64,000 nucleotides of DNA from Pseudobutyrivibrio ruminis CF1b (lineage in GTDB: Bacteria; Bacillota; Clostridia; Lachnospirales; Lachnospiraceae): assembly GCF_000424005.1 (NCBI RefSeq), contig NZ_AUJB01000009.1, positions 372,001 through 436,000 of the forward strand. Direction: 5' to 3'. The translations under genes were made by a program, and so were the position numbers. Below, one piece after another: positions 52,080-61,068 of this stretch. The notes beneath the pieces were generated by a model. That model was not told the DNA's origin and searched no databases. It saw only the letters and a list, made by a program, of their open reading frames with translations. Numbering within the stretch: position 1 is the first letter of the stretch; every line of letters begins with the position of its first letter.

Positions 52080-53168
52080 ATGAGTGAAGAAATTAAATTT
52101 TCCGTGATAATGCCTACATACGGAGTGGGCGAATATATTGGCGATGCATTAGGCTGTCTCATGATGCAATCCTACGACAATTTTGAGGTTATTATTGTGG
52201 ACGATTGTTCACCTGATAACAGTGCAGATATTGCCCGTAGTTTTATCAATCGTGACGACAGATTTTTGTATATAAAGCATCCTGAAAATCAGGGCGTTTC
52301 AGCTGCAAGAAATACTGGTATCGAACATGCAACGGGAGATTATATTCTCTTTTTGGATCCAGATGATTTGTATGAGAAAAATCTCCTGAGAGTTTGCGCA
52401 GCAGCATTGGAACGAAATCCAGTTGATGTTTTGATTTACAGTCACACGGAAGATTATCGTAATTACGAATCAGGAAAAATCGAGTACATGAAGGCTATCA
52501 CATTAGAGTTGCTGGATTATGATGATGACATGCTTACTACAAATGACCCTGTAACCATTCACAGACTGGCTATGCAGATGGAAGAAATTACCATGCTGGG
52601 CTACCCTTGGAACAAGTGTTACAAGGCAAGTGTAATCAAGGATAACAATCTTAGGTTTCAAAAAATAAAGCATGTTGAAGATATTCTTTTTAACTGCGAT
52701 GTGCTTGATTATACAGAGTCACTTACTATATTAAATGACGTTCTTTATCACTATAGAAACCAGGGGCAGCTTCGTCTGACTGGCGGTGATATTGATGATT
52801 ACTTTGAACTTCAAAAGACACGAGTTAAGAGAATTTTTGACCAGCAGCAGAAGTGGAAGACCTGCGATTTTGAAGCTCTTGGAATTCTGTCAAAGGAATA
52901 TTTTAGAAGCTTCCAATCAGCAATGGTACGTCAGCTGGAGACCAAGACTAAAACAGATGAAATTTTAAAATGGTGTAAGAAAGAGGCTGAGACTGAGTTA
53001 TATCAGGAGATGAGAAAATATCTTCCAGACAGCTCACGCACCATTAAAATGTTGTATAAACCATTGGCTGAAGGCATGTTTGGAACAGCCCTCAAACGCG
53101 CTCGACTCATGGAGTATACAAAGCATTATTTCCCTGGAGTATTTAATAGAGCTAAGCAGTTACGTTAG
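52080..53168 (+). CDS. GT2 family glycosyltransferase, 362 aa
   Basis: A GT-A fold transferase: KFSVIMPTYGVGEYIGDAL at the N-terminus, VIIVDDCSPDNSADIA, GVSAARNTGIEHATGDYILFLDPDDLYE (metal DPDD). The C-terminal third is helical with the RNQGQLRLTGG block. It has its own promoter, so it need not follow the iron genes. No ribosome-binding site is visible, and no other in-frame start keeps the first strand, in line with leaderless translation. Confidence 0.9.
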   Translation: MSEEIKFSVIMPTYGVGEYIGDALGCLMMQSYDNFEVIIVDDCSPDNSADIARSFINRDDRFLYIKHPENQGVSAARNTGIEHATGDYILFLDPDDLYEKNLLRVCAAALERNPVDVLIYSHTEDYRNYESGKIEYMKAITLELLDYDDDMLTTNDPVTIHRLAMQMEEITMLGYPWNKCYKASVIKDNNLRFQKIKHVEDILFNCDVLDYTESLTILNDVLYHYRNQGQLRLTGGDIDDYFELQKTRVKRIFDQQQKWKTCDFEALGILSKEYFRSFQSAMVRQLETKTKTDEILKWCKKEAETELYQEMRKYLPDSSRTIKMLYKPLAEGMFGTALKRARLMEYTKHYFPGVFNRAKQLR

Positions 53169-53223
53169 TTTTTGCCAAAATGTAGTCATTTTTGCCAAAT
53201 GTTATAAATAGTAACAAATCTCC

Positions 53224-53252
53224 TTGAAAATGTATTATCTCGATGTTATATT
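53224..53252 (+). promoter_or_regulatory. Promoter of the 53416 gene
   Basis: TTGAAA (53224-53229), 17 bases, TATATT (53247-53252); start expected near 53259. Confidence 0.7.
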
Positions 53253-53258
53253 ATTTAA

Positions 53259-53415
53259 CGAATTAGGCAATATCTATTAATTCGGGGACAGGCAATAAGG
53301 GAGACTATAAGAAATTTGGTAAAGTTTTTGTAGAGATTTTAGAGCCATCTATCCATGAATTTATGGATATGATGGCTTTTTATATTTTTTTTATGATTAA
53401 TAAGGAGAATAAGAG
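53259..53415 (+). promoter_or_regulatory. Long leader with internal terminator (attenuator candidate)
   Basis: The leader of about 157 nt contains an intrinsic terminator at 53343-53392 (AGCCATC-T-ATCCAT / ATGGAT-AT-GATGGCT, then TTTT). It lies between promoter and gene, so full-length message needs read-through. The 80 bases before it (TTCGGGGACAGGCAATAAGG and on) match no riboswitch I know. Confidence 0.55.
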
Positions 53416-54552
53416 ATGAAAAGAAAAAAGTTTCTTGCTATGGCACTCGCAATGTCTATGGTAGCAGGGGTAGCTGGTACTACATTAGTATCAATGAACG
53501 TTTCAGCAGCACAGATTCATGATGCATCACAGGTTAACTACGGAACACTTACAGCTAAAGAGCTTGAAATGGTTAATCAGTACTTTGATGCAGAGTTCTA
53601 TGCAGCAAAGTATGAGGATGTTGTTTCTGTTCTTGGAACAGATGCAGACCTTCTTTACAAGCACTTCGTAAATTGCGGTATTTTCGAAGGCAGAGAAGGA
53701 TGGGCTACATACAACGTTGAGGATTTTAAGAGCGTTGTAATCGCTGAGGATGCTAACTTCGTTTCAGTTGAGGTTTACGCAGCTTCAAACCTTATGGGTA
53801 CAACAGATTACTCTACAATCGAGAGAGCAGCTGTTTCAGCTAACGAGAACGGTGCTTCAATCGTTAACACAGATGAGGCTTCATATGTTGTTGCTTCAGC
53901 AGAAGTAGCAGAGGCACTTGCTGAGAACGATCCACACTACGAGAAGATTGGTACACTTAACATCGGCAGAGATGGAGAGTGCTGCATCTTAGTTTACAAG
54001 AAGGACAATGGCTATGCTACAAAGTTCCTCGAGGGTGACTATACTGCAATCTACACAGGTATCTGCGAGACTGTTTCATCTTGCACAGACATCGTAGGAT
54101 TCATTCCTTTCATCGGATATGATGTTGCAGAAGCAAACGCTTTATCTGCATCATACGGCATTGAGACATTTGATGTTGATACAGGTGTTGTAGTTGGTTC
54201 TGAGGGTGCTTACTTTACATTAGATGACAAGATCGAGTACGTAAGACCAGTTGAGTTCGAAGCTCCACACGCTAGAAACATGACAAACTACACTAACAAC
54301 GGATATGAGAACAACGCTTACACTGGCGTAGATGAGAATGCTACAGCAGACACAACATTTGATATCAGTGCTGGTACAGAGGCTGATGAGAATGGTAACG
54401 TAAATGTTACAGCAGTAATCTCAAACGATGAGACAGGCTTTAACTACTCAATCACATACCAGTTCGATGGTAATGTATACAGCTCAGTAGCTGATACAAC
54501 AGCAGATACAGCTGCTACAGAGGCTCCAGCTGAGACTACAGTTGAAGAGTAA
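53416..54552 (+). CDS. Secreted protein with YY..EGR module, 378 aa
   Basis: A signal peptide (about residues 1-32, cut near VSAA) precedes FDAEFYAAKYEDVVSVLG...LLYKHFVNCGIFEGREGWATYN (about 58-100), the same module seen in the VanW protein at 18468. The remaining 270 residues are acidic and beta-rich, with a Thr/Ala-rich C-terminus (DTTADTAATEAPAETTVEE) that looks like a flexible or cell-wall-spanning tail without a sorting signal. I do not recognise the central part. AAGGAG precedes the ATG. It should be abundant and controlled by its leader. Confidence 0.78.
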   Translation: MKRKKFLAMALAMSMVAGVAGTTLVSMNVSAAQIHDASQVNYGTLTAKELEMVNQYFDAEFYAAKYEDVVSVLGTDADLLYKHFVNCGIFEGREGWATYNVEDFKSVVIAEDANFVSVEVYAASNLMGTTDYSTIERAAVSANENGASIVNTDEASYVVASAEVAEALAENDPHYEKIGTLNIGRDGECCILVYKKDNGYATKFLEGDYTAIYTGICETVSSCTDIVGFIPFIGYDVAEANALSASYGIETFDVDTGVVVGSEGAYFTLDDKIEYVRPVEFEAPHARNMTNYTNNGYENNAYTGVDENATADTTFDISAGTEADENGNVNVTAVISNDETGFNYSITYQFDGNVYSSVADTTADTAATEAPAETTVEE

Positions 54553-54571
54553 TCAGATATAGAAATTTTGC

Positions 54572-54602
54572 CAGGCGAGACTTTAAGTCCCGCCTGTTTT
54601 TT
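54572..54602 (+). terminator. Intrinsic terminator
   Basis: CAGGCG-A-GACTT and AAGTC-C-CGCCTG stem with a very short loop, then six T. Confidence 0.9.
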
Positions 54603-54608
54603 CATTAT

Positions 54609-54637
54609 TTGATTTTGTTGCATAAAAGATATATAAT
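54609..54637 (+). promoter_or_regulatory. Promoter of the small membrane-protein gene
   Basis: TTGATT (54609-54614), 17 bases, TATAAT (54632-54637), starting directly after the preceding terminator. Confidence 0.7.
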
Positions 54638-54663
54638 CAATTACGTGAGAAGGAGGGTTTAAC

Positions 54664-54801
54664 ATGACTGAGGGCGGTTTTTTAATTTTCTTTTTTGCAT
54701 TAATATTGTTAGTTGTCATTGTTGCAGTTATTGCAGTGGTATCTGCGGTTTCAGGTGCTGCGGCAGCAATTGTTGACGAAGAGGACGGCGAAGAGGATTA
54801 G
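54664..54801 (+). CDS. 45-residue single-helix membrane protein
   Basis: The reading frame starts MTEGGFLIFFFALILLVVIV, continues with small hydrophobic residues (AVIAVVSAVSGAAAAIV), and ends in the acidic tail DEEDGEED. AAGGAGGG lies at the right distance from the ATG, a good promoter is 27 bases upstream, and a terminator follows, so it is a complete one-gene unit. The family is unknown. Such peptides often regulate membrane complexes or insert in stressed membranes; no role can be assigned. Confidence 0.7.
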   Translation: MTEGGFLIFFFALILLVVIVAVIAVVSAVSGAAAAIVDEEDGEED

Positions 54802-54823
54802 TATAATCCATTAAAGATTACAA

Positions 54824-54854
54824 AAGGCGTCTATGGTTATAGGCGTCTTTTTTT
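54824..54854 (+). terminator. Intrinsic terminator after the small gene
   Basis: AAGGCGTCTAT-GGTT-ATAGGCGTCTT (two wobble pairs) and a T-run. Confidence 0.88.
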
Positions 54855-54869
54855 ATGGGAGACTAGGGC

Positions 54870-55697
54870 TTGGATATTAAAATATTTATAGCTACACATA
54901 AACCATGTCAGCTGCCGGAACAATCATGTTATGTTCCTATTCAGGTTGGCGCCAAAGGAAAAGAACCAATTTCATACAGTCAGGTTGGCATCTCAGATCG
55001 AACAGGTGACATCATTCGCGATGATGCTGGTGAGAATATCTCCCAGAAGAATCCTTTTTACTGCGAGCTGACAGCCACCTATTATATATGGAAAAATATC
55101 ACAGCTGATGTAGTGGGCTTATGTCATTACAGACGTTATTTTGCAAATAAAAAAAATCTCGGTACGGATCAGGTACCATTTGCAAATGTGCTTACAGAGG
55201 CAGAGATTGAAAGCTTAATGACAGAGGCTGATGTTATCATTCCAAAGAGAAATAAATATTTTATAGAGACACTTTACAGCCACTATGCACATACCATGGA
55301 TGGTATGCATCTGGATGTTGCCAGAGAGGTTATGGCTCAGGTTTGTCCTGAGGATTTGAAGTACATGGATGCTATTTTCTCGCGTACTAATGGCAGTATG
55401 TACAATATGTGCATCATGAAAAAAGATGTATTCGACAGATATAGCGAATGGCTATTTGCATTGTTGGCAGGTGTTGAAGAACGCGTTGACACAACGGGGC
55501 TTACTGATTTTCAGGCCCGTCTTTTTGGACGTGTCAGCGAGATTCTTATGAATGTCTGGATTCTCAAGATTCAGTCTGAAGGTAAGGTTGTTACAGAGGT
55601 GACAGCAGCCTATTCGGAGAAGATTAATTGGATTAAAAAGGGGTATTGGTTCCTTCAAGCAAAGTTTTTTGGAAAGAAATACACAAAGAGTGCATAA
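54870..55697 (+). CDS. DUF4422 capsular-polysaccharide-type glycosyltransferase
   Basis: The sequence has the DUF4422 hallmarks: IFIATHKPCQLP at the start, YCELTATYYIWKN, VGLCHYRRYF, DVIIPKRNKYFIETLYSHY and NMCIMKKDVFDRYSEWLFALL. Members sit in capsule loci and are predicted transferases. The start is TTG 54870 with GGGAG upstream; no ATG is available before the conserved N-terminus. Residues 256-275 form a basic tail. The acceptor is unknown. Confidence 0.88.
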   Translation: MDIKIFIATHKPCQLPEQSCYVPIQVGAKGKEPISYSQVGISDRTGDIIRDDAGENISQKNPFYCELTATYYIWKNITADVVGLCHYRRYFANKKNLGTDQVPFANVLTEAEIESLMTEADVIIPKRNKYFIETLYSHYAHTMDGMHLDVAREVMAQVCPEDLKYMDAIFSRTNGSMYNMCIMKKDVFDRYSEWLFALLAGVEERVDTTGLTDFQARLFGRVSEILMNVWILKIQSEGKVVTEVTAAYSEKINWIKKGYWFLQAKFFGKKYTKSA

Positions 55698-55755
55698 ATT
55701 CGTGCTAAACTTAGATGTAGTGTGGATTGCTTTTGATTGAAGGAATGGGTTACAT

Positions 55756-56592
55756 ATGAAATCTCACAAAAAGAAACGAATCGGATTAAAGATATTTCTG
55801 CTTATTCTGATTTTATTATCACTGGGGTTTGTTAGTCCTTTAAAGTTGACTACATATGATTTGCATTCATCTACTATACCAGATGATTTTGATGGATATC
55901 GGATTGTACAAATCAGTGATTTTCATTGCAAGGAGTTTGGCGAAAAGGAGAGCGCCTTGATTTCTCTCGTGAAAGAAGCTAAGCCAGATTTAATTGTTTT
56001 TACTGGCGATATTGTAGATGAAGAACACACCATAGAAAATGCAGAATATCTTATAGAGGGGCTTAAAGATGAAGCTCCTATGTATTATGTTACGGGTAAT
56101 CATGAATACTACACTAATGGCCCATTAGGTGGAGCTCCATACGAGGCATTTAAAGAATTATGTGAAGATAATGATGTGATTATCCTTGATAATGAGACCC
56201 GTACCATTGAAAAAGACGGGGCAAAAATTCTTATTAGTGGTTTAGATTGGAGAAATACATCAGCAAATTTAAAGAATGTTCTTGGATATGCTGATGCGGG
56301 ATTATTCAATATCTTGCTATGCCATGACGCTTCAAAGTTTAATTTTATATCAGAGTATGGATATGATATAGTATTTACTGGTCATATACATGGCGGGCTT
56401 GTGCGGCTTCCTGTTAAAGGCGGATTGTTTGGGTCAGATTATTCGTTCTTCCCAAAGTATGACCGCGGTGTTTATAGCGAAAAAAATTCCACTATGGTAT
56501 GTAGTGCAGGATTGGGAGATGCCAGAGTACCTCGCTGGAACAATCCAAGAGAGGTAGTGCTTGTGAAATTACATAAGGATAAAATCCTTTAG
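55756..56592 (+). CDS. Membrane-anchored metallophosphoesterase (YkuE-like)
   Basis: One N-terminal helix (about 10-28) and a calcineurin-like domain with the five metal blocks: QISDFHCKEFG, FTGDIVDEE, YVTGNHEYY, LLCHDASKF and FTGHIHGGLVRLP. Relatives such as Bacillus YkuE and the LpxG/UDP-diacylglucosamine hydrolases act on membrane-linked phosphoesters; the substrate here is unknown. The domain is probably extracytoplasmic given the anchor. AAGGA precedes the ATG. Confidence 0.88.
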   Translation: MKSHKKKRIGLKIFLLILILLSLGFVSPLKLTTYDLHSSTIPDDFDGYRIVQISDFHCKEFGEKESALISLVKEAKPDLIVFTGDIVDEEHTIENAEYLIEGLKDEAPMYYVTGNHEYYTNGPLGGAPYEAFKELCEDNDVIILDNETRTIEKDGAKILISGLDWRNTSANLKNVLGYADAGLFNILLCHDASKFNFISEYGYDIVFTGHIHGGLVRLPVKGGLFGSDYSFFPKYDRGVYSEKNSTMVCSAGLGDARVPRWNNPREVVLVKLHKDKIL

Positions 56593-56613
56593 AATATAAA
56601 GAAGGAAATTTTT

Positions 56614-57474
56614 ATGAGAAAAATTTTGGTTACAGGTTGCAATGGTCAGCTTGGCCGTGCAATCCAGAACGAATATAAGGATGAGGTAGAATTTATCCTT
56701 ACAGACGTTGTTGAAGGAGAGAAGATTTCTCCTCTTAACATTATGGATTTAGATGAGGTTCTTAGTTTTGTTGAGGCTAAGAAGCCTGATGTTATTATCA
56801 ACTGTGCAGCAGCTACAAATGTAGATGGCTGTGAAAAGGATTGGGATTTTGCTTATAAGCTTAATGCACTTGGTCCTAGAAATCTTGCCATTGCAGCTTC
56901 TAAGGTTGGAGCAAAGCTTATCCATGTAAGTACAGATTATGTATTCCCTGGAAATGCTACAAAACCTATCACAGAGTTTGACCAGCCAGCACCTATCAGT
57001 GCATATGGAAAGACAAAGTATGAAGGTGAGAAGTTCGTGCAGCAGTTTGCGGACAGATGGTTTATTGTTCGTACTGCGTGGCTTTATGGAGATGGAAAGA
57101 ATTTTGTTAAGACAATGCTCAGCCTTGCTGAGACTCACGATGAGCTTTCAGTAGTTTGTGATCAGCTTGGATCACCAACATCGGCTGTTGAGCTTGCACG
57201 TATGATTCACCATCTTGAGCCTACAGAGAATTATGGAATCTTCCACGGTACATGTGAGGGGGATACAAACTGGGCAGATTTTACAGAGGAAATCTTTAAG
57301 TTGAAGGGTATTAACGTAAAAGTTAATCATGTAACAAGTGAGGAATATAAAAAGATGAATCCTGCAAGTGCAGACAGACCTCACTATTCAATCTTAGACA
57401 ATTATATGCTTCGCCTTACAAGCGGCTACAAGATGGCTGATTGGAAGGACGCATTGAAAGAATATTTAAACTAA
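56614..57474 (+). CDS. rfbD: dTDP-4-dehydrorhamnose reductase
   Basis: A 286-residue SDR reductase: [12 protein letters not shown] at the N-terminus, [16 protein letters not shown], and the catalytic Tyr-x3-Lys in [12 protein letters not shown]. It performs the final step of dTDP-L-rhamnose synthesis. AAGGAA precedes the ATG. It begins a tight group rfbD-rfbA-rfbC-ugd with gaps of 22, 19 and 1 bases. Confidence 0.93.
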   Translation: MRKILVTGCNGQLGRAIQNEYKDEVEFILTDVVEGEKISPLNIMDLDEVLSFVEAKKPDVIINCAAATNVDGCEKDWDFAYKLNALGPRNLAIAASKVGAKLIHVSTDYVFPGNATKPITEFDQPAPISAYGKTKYEGEKFVQQFADRWFIVRTAWLYGDGKNFVKTMLSLAETHDELSVVCDQLGSPTSAVELARMIHHLEPTENYGIFHGTCEGDTNWADFTEEIFKLKGINVKVNHVTSEEYKKMNPASADRPHYSILDNYMLRLTSGYKMADWKDALKEYLN

Positions 57475-57496
57475 CCGGAAGGAGCGAAAGCTTATA

Positions 57497-58375
57497 ATGA
57501 AAGGTATTATTTTAGCAGGTGGTTCGGGAACTAGACTTTACCCATTAACAAAGGCTATTAGTAAGCAGATTATGCCTATCTATGATAAGCCTATGATTTA
57601 TTATCCATTATCTACACTTATGCTGGCGGGTATTCGTGAGGTGCTTATTATTTCTACACCTAGAGATCTTCCAGTTTTTAAGGAGCTTTTAGGTGATGGA
57701 AAGCAGCTTGGTATGGATATTCAGTATGCAGTTCAGGAGGCTCCAAACGGTCTTGCTGAGGCATTTATCATTGGTGCAGATTTCATCGGCAGCGATGCAG
57801 TTGCACTTGTACTTGGTGACAATATTTTCTATGGTCAATCATTCTCAAAGGTGCTTCTTTCTGCAGCACAGAGAACTGAGTCTGAGCCAGGCGCTACTAT
57901 TTTCGGATACTACGTACGTGACCCAAGAGAGTACGGTGTAGTTGAGTTTGATGAGAACGGTGTAGCTATTTCTATCGAGGAAAAGCCAGAGAAGCCAAAG
58001 AGCAATTACGCTGTTCCAGGACTTTACTTCTACGATAATTCAGTTGTTGAAATCGCTAAGACAATAACACCTTCAGCAAGAGGTGAGCTTGAAATCACAG
58101 CTGTTAACAACGCATATTTACAGCGCGGAAATCTTCACGTTGAGACACTTGGCCGTGGATTTGCATGGCTTGATACAGGAAATCACGACATGCTTCTTCA
58201 GGCTGCTGAGTTTGTCAGCACATTCCAGAAGAGACAGGGTATGTATGTATCATGCATCGAGGAGATTGCATACAAGCGTGGCTTCATCACAAAGGAGCAG
58301 CTTCTTAAGCTTGCAGAGCCACTCATGAAGACGGACTACGGTAAGTACCTCGTAGACGTATCTAATGGATTATAA
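57497..58375 (+). CDS. rfbA: Glucose-1-phosphate thymidylyltransferase
   Basis: A 292-residue Rml[12 protein letters not shown] (nucleotide loop), [29 protein letters not shown], and [21 protein letters not shown]. It joins glucose-1-phosphate and dTTP to form dTDP-glucose. GGAAGGAG precedes the ATG. Glucose-1-phosphate could come in part from glgP. Confidence 0.96.
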   Translation: MKGIILAGGSGTRLYPLTKAISKQIMPIYDKPMIYYPLSTLMLAGIREVLIISTPRDLPVFKELLGDGKQLGMDIQYAVQEAPNGLAEAFIIGADFIGSDAVALVLGDNIFYGQSFSKVLLSAAQRTESEPGATIFGYYVRDPREYGVVEFDENGVAISIEEKPEKPKSNYAVPGLYFYDNSVVEIAKTITPSARGELEITAVNNAYLQRGNLHVETLGRGFAWLDTGNHDMLLQAAEFVSTFQKRQGMYVSCIEEIAYKRGFITKEQLLKLAEPLMKTDYGKYLVDVSNGL

Positions 58376-58394
58376 ATAGAAAAGAGCAATAAAA

Positions 58395-58973
58395 ATGGGA
58401 AAGATTACAGTAGAGAAAAATGTTAATGGTATAGAAGGACTCTGTGTTATAACACCTCAGGTGTTTGGCGATGACAGAGGTTACTTCGTAGAGACATATA
58501 ATAAGCAGGATATGGAGGCAGCAGGCCTTCACTACGACTTTGTTCAGGATAATCAGTCTGCAAGCAAGAAGGGTGTTCTTCGTGGACTTCACTTCCAAAA
58601 AGAGTACGCACAGGATAAGCTTGTCCGCGTAATCTCTGGTGAGGTTTATGATGTGGCAGTTGATCTTCGTCCAGGTTCACCTACATTTGGTAAGCACTAC
58701 GGAATTCTTCTTTCTGCAGAGAATAAAAAGCAGTTCCTTGTTCCAAAGGGATTTGCTCATGGCTTCCTTGTAGTTAGTGATTTCGCAGAGTTCTGTTACA
58801 AGGTTACAGATTTCTATCATCCAAATGATGAGGGTGGCCTTGCATTTGATGATCCAGATATTAATGTTCAGTGGCCTATTCCAGAAGGAATGACAAAGGC
58901 TGATTTGATTCTTTCTGACAAGGACAAGGTTAACGCAAGCTTTAAGGAATATTGCGCAGAGAGAGGACTGTAA
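58395..58973 (+). CDS. rfbC: dTDP-4-dehydrorhamnose 3,5-epimerase
   Basis: A 192-residue cupin epimerase: [34 protein letters not shown] (catalytic His in RGLHFQ), [18 protein letters not shown]-like segment and [10 protein letters not shown]. It acts before rfbD. The gene that should make its substrate, rfbB (dTDP-glucose 4,6-dehydratase), is not in this window. Confidence 0.94.
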   Translation: MGKITVEKNVNGIEGLCVITPQVFGDDRGYFVETYNKQDMEAAGLHYDFVQDNQSASKKGVLRGLHFQKEYAQDKLVRVISGEVYDVAVDLRPGSPTFGKHYGILLSAENKKQFLVPKGFAHGFLVVSDFAEFCYKVTDFYHPNDEGGLAFDDPDINVQWPIPEGMTKADLILSDKDKVNASFKEYCAERGL

Positions 58974-58974
58974 A

Positions 58975-60213
58975 ATGAAAATCGCAGTAGCAGGTACAGG
59001 CTATGTAGGACTTTCGATTGCTACATTATTGGCACAGCATCATGAGATTCATGCTGTAGATGTTATTCCAGAAAAAGTAGAAAAGATTAATAACAAGATT
59101 TCTCCTATTCAGGATGAGTATATCGAAAAGTATCTTGCAGAAAAGGAACTTAACTTAGTAGCGACATTGGATGCTGAGGAAGCATATACAGGTGCAGAGT
59201 TTGTTGTTATTGCAGCACCTACTAATTATGATTCTCAGACACAGTATTTCGATACATCAGCTGTTGAAGCAGTTATTGAGCTGGTAATGAAATACAATCC
59301 AAACGCAATTATGGTTATTAAGTCTACTATTCCAGTAGGCTATACAAAATCAGTCAGAGAAAAGTTTGGTTCTAAGAACATCATGTTTAGCCCAGAGTTC
59401 CTTCGTGAAAGCAAGGCTTTATATGACAACTTATATCCATCAAGAATTATTGTTGGAACTGATTTAGATGATGAGAAATTAGTCAAAGCAGCCCATACAT
59501 TTGCAGGCCTTCTTCAGGAAGGTGCTTTAAAAGAGGATATCGACACTCTTTATATGGGATTTACTGAGGCTGAAGCAGTAAAGCTTTTTGCTAATACATA
59601 TCTTGCTCTTAGAGTTTCATACTTCAACGAGCTTGATACTTATGCAGAGATGAAGGGACTTGATACGGAGCAGATTATCAACGGTGTTTGCCTGGATCCA
59701 CGTATTGGTTCACATTATAACAATCCTTCATTTGGCTATGGTGGATATTGCCTGCCAAAGGATACAAAGCAGCTCCTTGCCAACTACAAGGACGTGCCAC
59801 AGGATATGATGTCAGCTATCGTGGAAAGTAATAAGACCCGTAAGGATTTTATCGCTGACAGAGTTCTTCAGAAGGCTGGATATTACGGCTATTCTGAGGG
59901 AAATACCTGGAATGCTGCAAATGAAAAACAGGTAACAGTCGGTGTTTACAGACTGACAATGAAGTCTAATTCGGATAATTTCCGCCAGAGTTCTATTCAG
60001 GGAATAATGAAGAGAATAAAGGCTAAAGGCGCTACAGTAATTATTTATGAACCAACCCTTAATGATGGTGATACATTCTTCGGAAGTGTTGTTGTAAATG
60101 ATTTACAGAAATTTAAGGACATGAGCGACAGTATTATTGCGAACAGATATGATTCATGTTTGGATGATGTTGTAGATAAAGTATACACTAGGGATATCTT
60201 TAAGAGAGATTAA
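58975..60213 (+). CDS. ugd: UDP-glucose 6-dehydrogenase
   Basis: A 412-residue nucleotide-sugar dehydrogenase: [15 protein letters not shown] (2-16 region), [21 protein letters not shown] and the active-site cysteine in [14 protein letters not shown]. It oxidises UDP-glucose to UDP-glucuronate with two NAD. It is one base after rfbC. A UDP-HexNAc dehydrogenase is less likely from the FLRES/YCLPKD forms. Confidence 0.92.
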   Translation: MKIAVAGTGYVGLSIATLLAQHHEIHAVDVIPEKVEKINNKISPIQDEYIEKYLAEKELNLVATLDAEEAYTGAEFVVIAAPTNYDSQTQYFDTSAVEAVIELVMKYNPNAIMVIKSTIPVGYTKSVREKFGSKNIMFSPEFLRESKALYDNLYPSRIIVGTDLDDEKLVKAAHTFAGLLQEGALKEDIDTLYMGFTEAEAVKLFANTYLALRVSYFNELDTYAEMKGLDTEQIINGVCLDPRIGSHYNNPSFGYGGYCLPKDTKQLLANYKDVPQDMMSAIVESNKTRKDFIADRVLQKAGYYGYSEGNTWNAANEKQVTVGVYRLTMKSNSDNFRQSSIQGIMKRIKAKGATVIIYEPTLNDGDTFFGSVVVNDLQKFKDMSDSIIANRYDSCLDDVVDKVYTRDIFKRD

Positions 60214-60227
60214 ATCTGAGGTGGCTT

Positions 60228-60881
60228 ATGATTCTGGGAATTTTTGGAGCCGGTGGCAATGGTAAAACAATAGTCGATGCAATCAATATTCGATGGGGGG
60301 AAGAATCCCCATGGGAAAAAGTATTGTTTATTGACGATGTGGTTGAAGAAAAAGAGGTTTACCAATGTCAGGTTTACAGCTATGAGTCTATGAAGTCAAC
60401 ATATTCTCCTGATGAAATTGAGCTGTTGATTAGTTTCGGAGAACCATCTGAAAGAAAAAAAGCATTCGATATGATAAAACGGGATGGCTATAGTCTGGCA
60501 AAATTTATAGCAATTAAAACCTATATGCCACAGAACTGTTTTATAGGCGAAGGCGCTATAATTATTGGTGCATTTATCAATAGCGATGTGAAAATAGGAG
60601 ATAATACATTTGTTACTGTGGATGCTATTATAGGCCACGATAGTGTTATAGGTAGTGATTGTATAATAGGCCCAAGAGCATTTGTAGCTGGACATTGTAA
60701 TATCGGTAATCAGGTATACATCGGTCCATACGCAGTCATTAGAGATAAAATCGAAATAGAGGACACAGCTGTGGTGGCCATGGGTGCTGTTGTTTTTAAA
60801 AATGTTGCCAGAGATTATATGGCCATTGGAAATCCAGCCAGAAACATGAAAAAAGGTGATGATTTCAAGGTTTTTAAGTAA
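60228..60881 (+). CDS. NeuD/PglD-type acetyltransferase (second copy)
   Basis: The 217-residue protein opens with a nucleotide-binding-like domain (GIFGAGGNGKTIVDAINIRWG) and closes with hexapeptide repeats (CFIGEGAIIIGAFINSDVKIG onward) and AIGNPARNMKKG. The N-terminal GAGGNGK differs from the GASGHCK of the copy at 5237, so they probably serve different sugars. GAGG precedes the ATG; it closes the rfbDAC-ugd operon. Confidence 0.85.
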   Translation: MILGIFGAGGNGKTIVDAINIRWGEESPWEKVLFIDDVVEEKEVYQCQVYSYESMKSTYSPDEIELLISFGEPSERKKAFDMIKRDGYSLAKFIAIKTYMPQNCFIGEGAIIIGAFINSDVKIGDNTFVTVDAIIGHDSVIGSDCIIGPRAFVAGHCNIGNQVYIGPYAVIRDKIEIEDTAVVAMGAVVFKNVARDYMAIGNPARNMKKGDDFKVFK

Positions 60882-60898
60882 ATAACTTTATGATAATT

Positions 60899-60923
60899 AG
60901 GACGTCTTCGGACGTCCTTTTTT
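60899..60923 (+). terminator. Intrinsic terminator with UUCG tetraloop
   Basis: AGGACGTC-TTCG-GACGTCCT, a perfect 8-bp stem, then TTTTTT. Confidence 0.95.
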
Positions 60924-61000
60924 GTTATCCATATGGCATTTACCTCAAAGTACATTAGACTGAGTCCAATTCACACATACTTAAAAGAAACTACAAATTA

Positions 61001-61047
61001 ATCTCACAGCGAGAGAATAATATATAGAATAAGTACCTATGTGAGAT
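61001..61047 (+). promoter_or_regulatory. Inverted repeat upstream of the large lipoprotein gene
   Basis: ATCTCACA (61001-61008) and TGTGAGAT (61040-61047) flank AT-rich sequence (AATAATATATAGAATAAG) that may hold the -10 box. A role as a split operator is only a guess. Confidence 0.35.
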
Positions 61048-61068
61048 ATTTGTGGAAGGTGAAAAGGT

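Noticed and set aside
53259-53342. Cyclic di-GMP or glycine riboswitch in the leader
   Set aside because: Considered because of the GGDEF gene and the GGGGACAGGCAA string, but the conserved cores of these classes could not be found.
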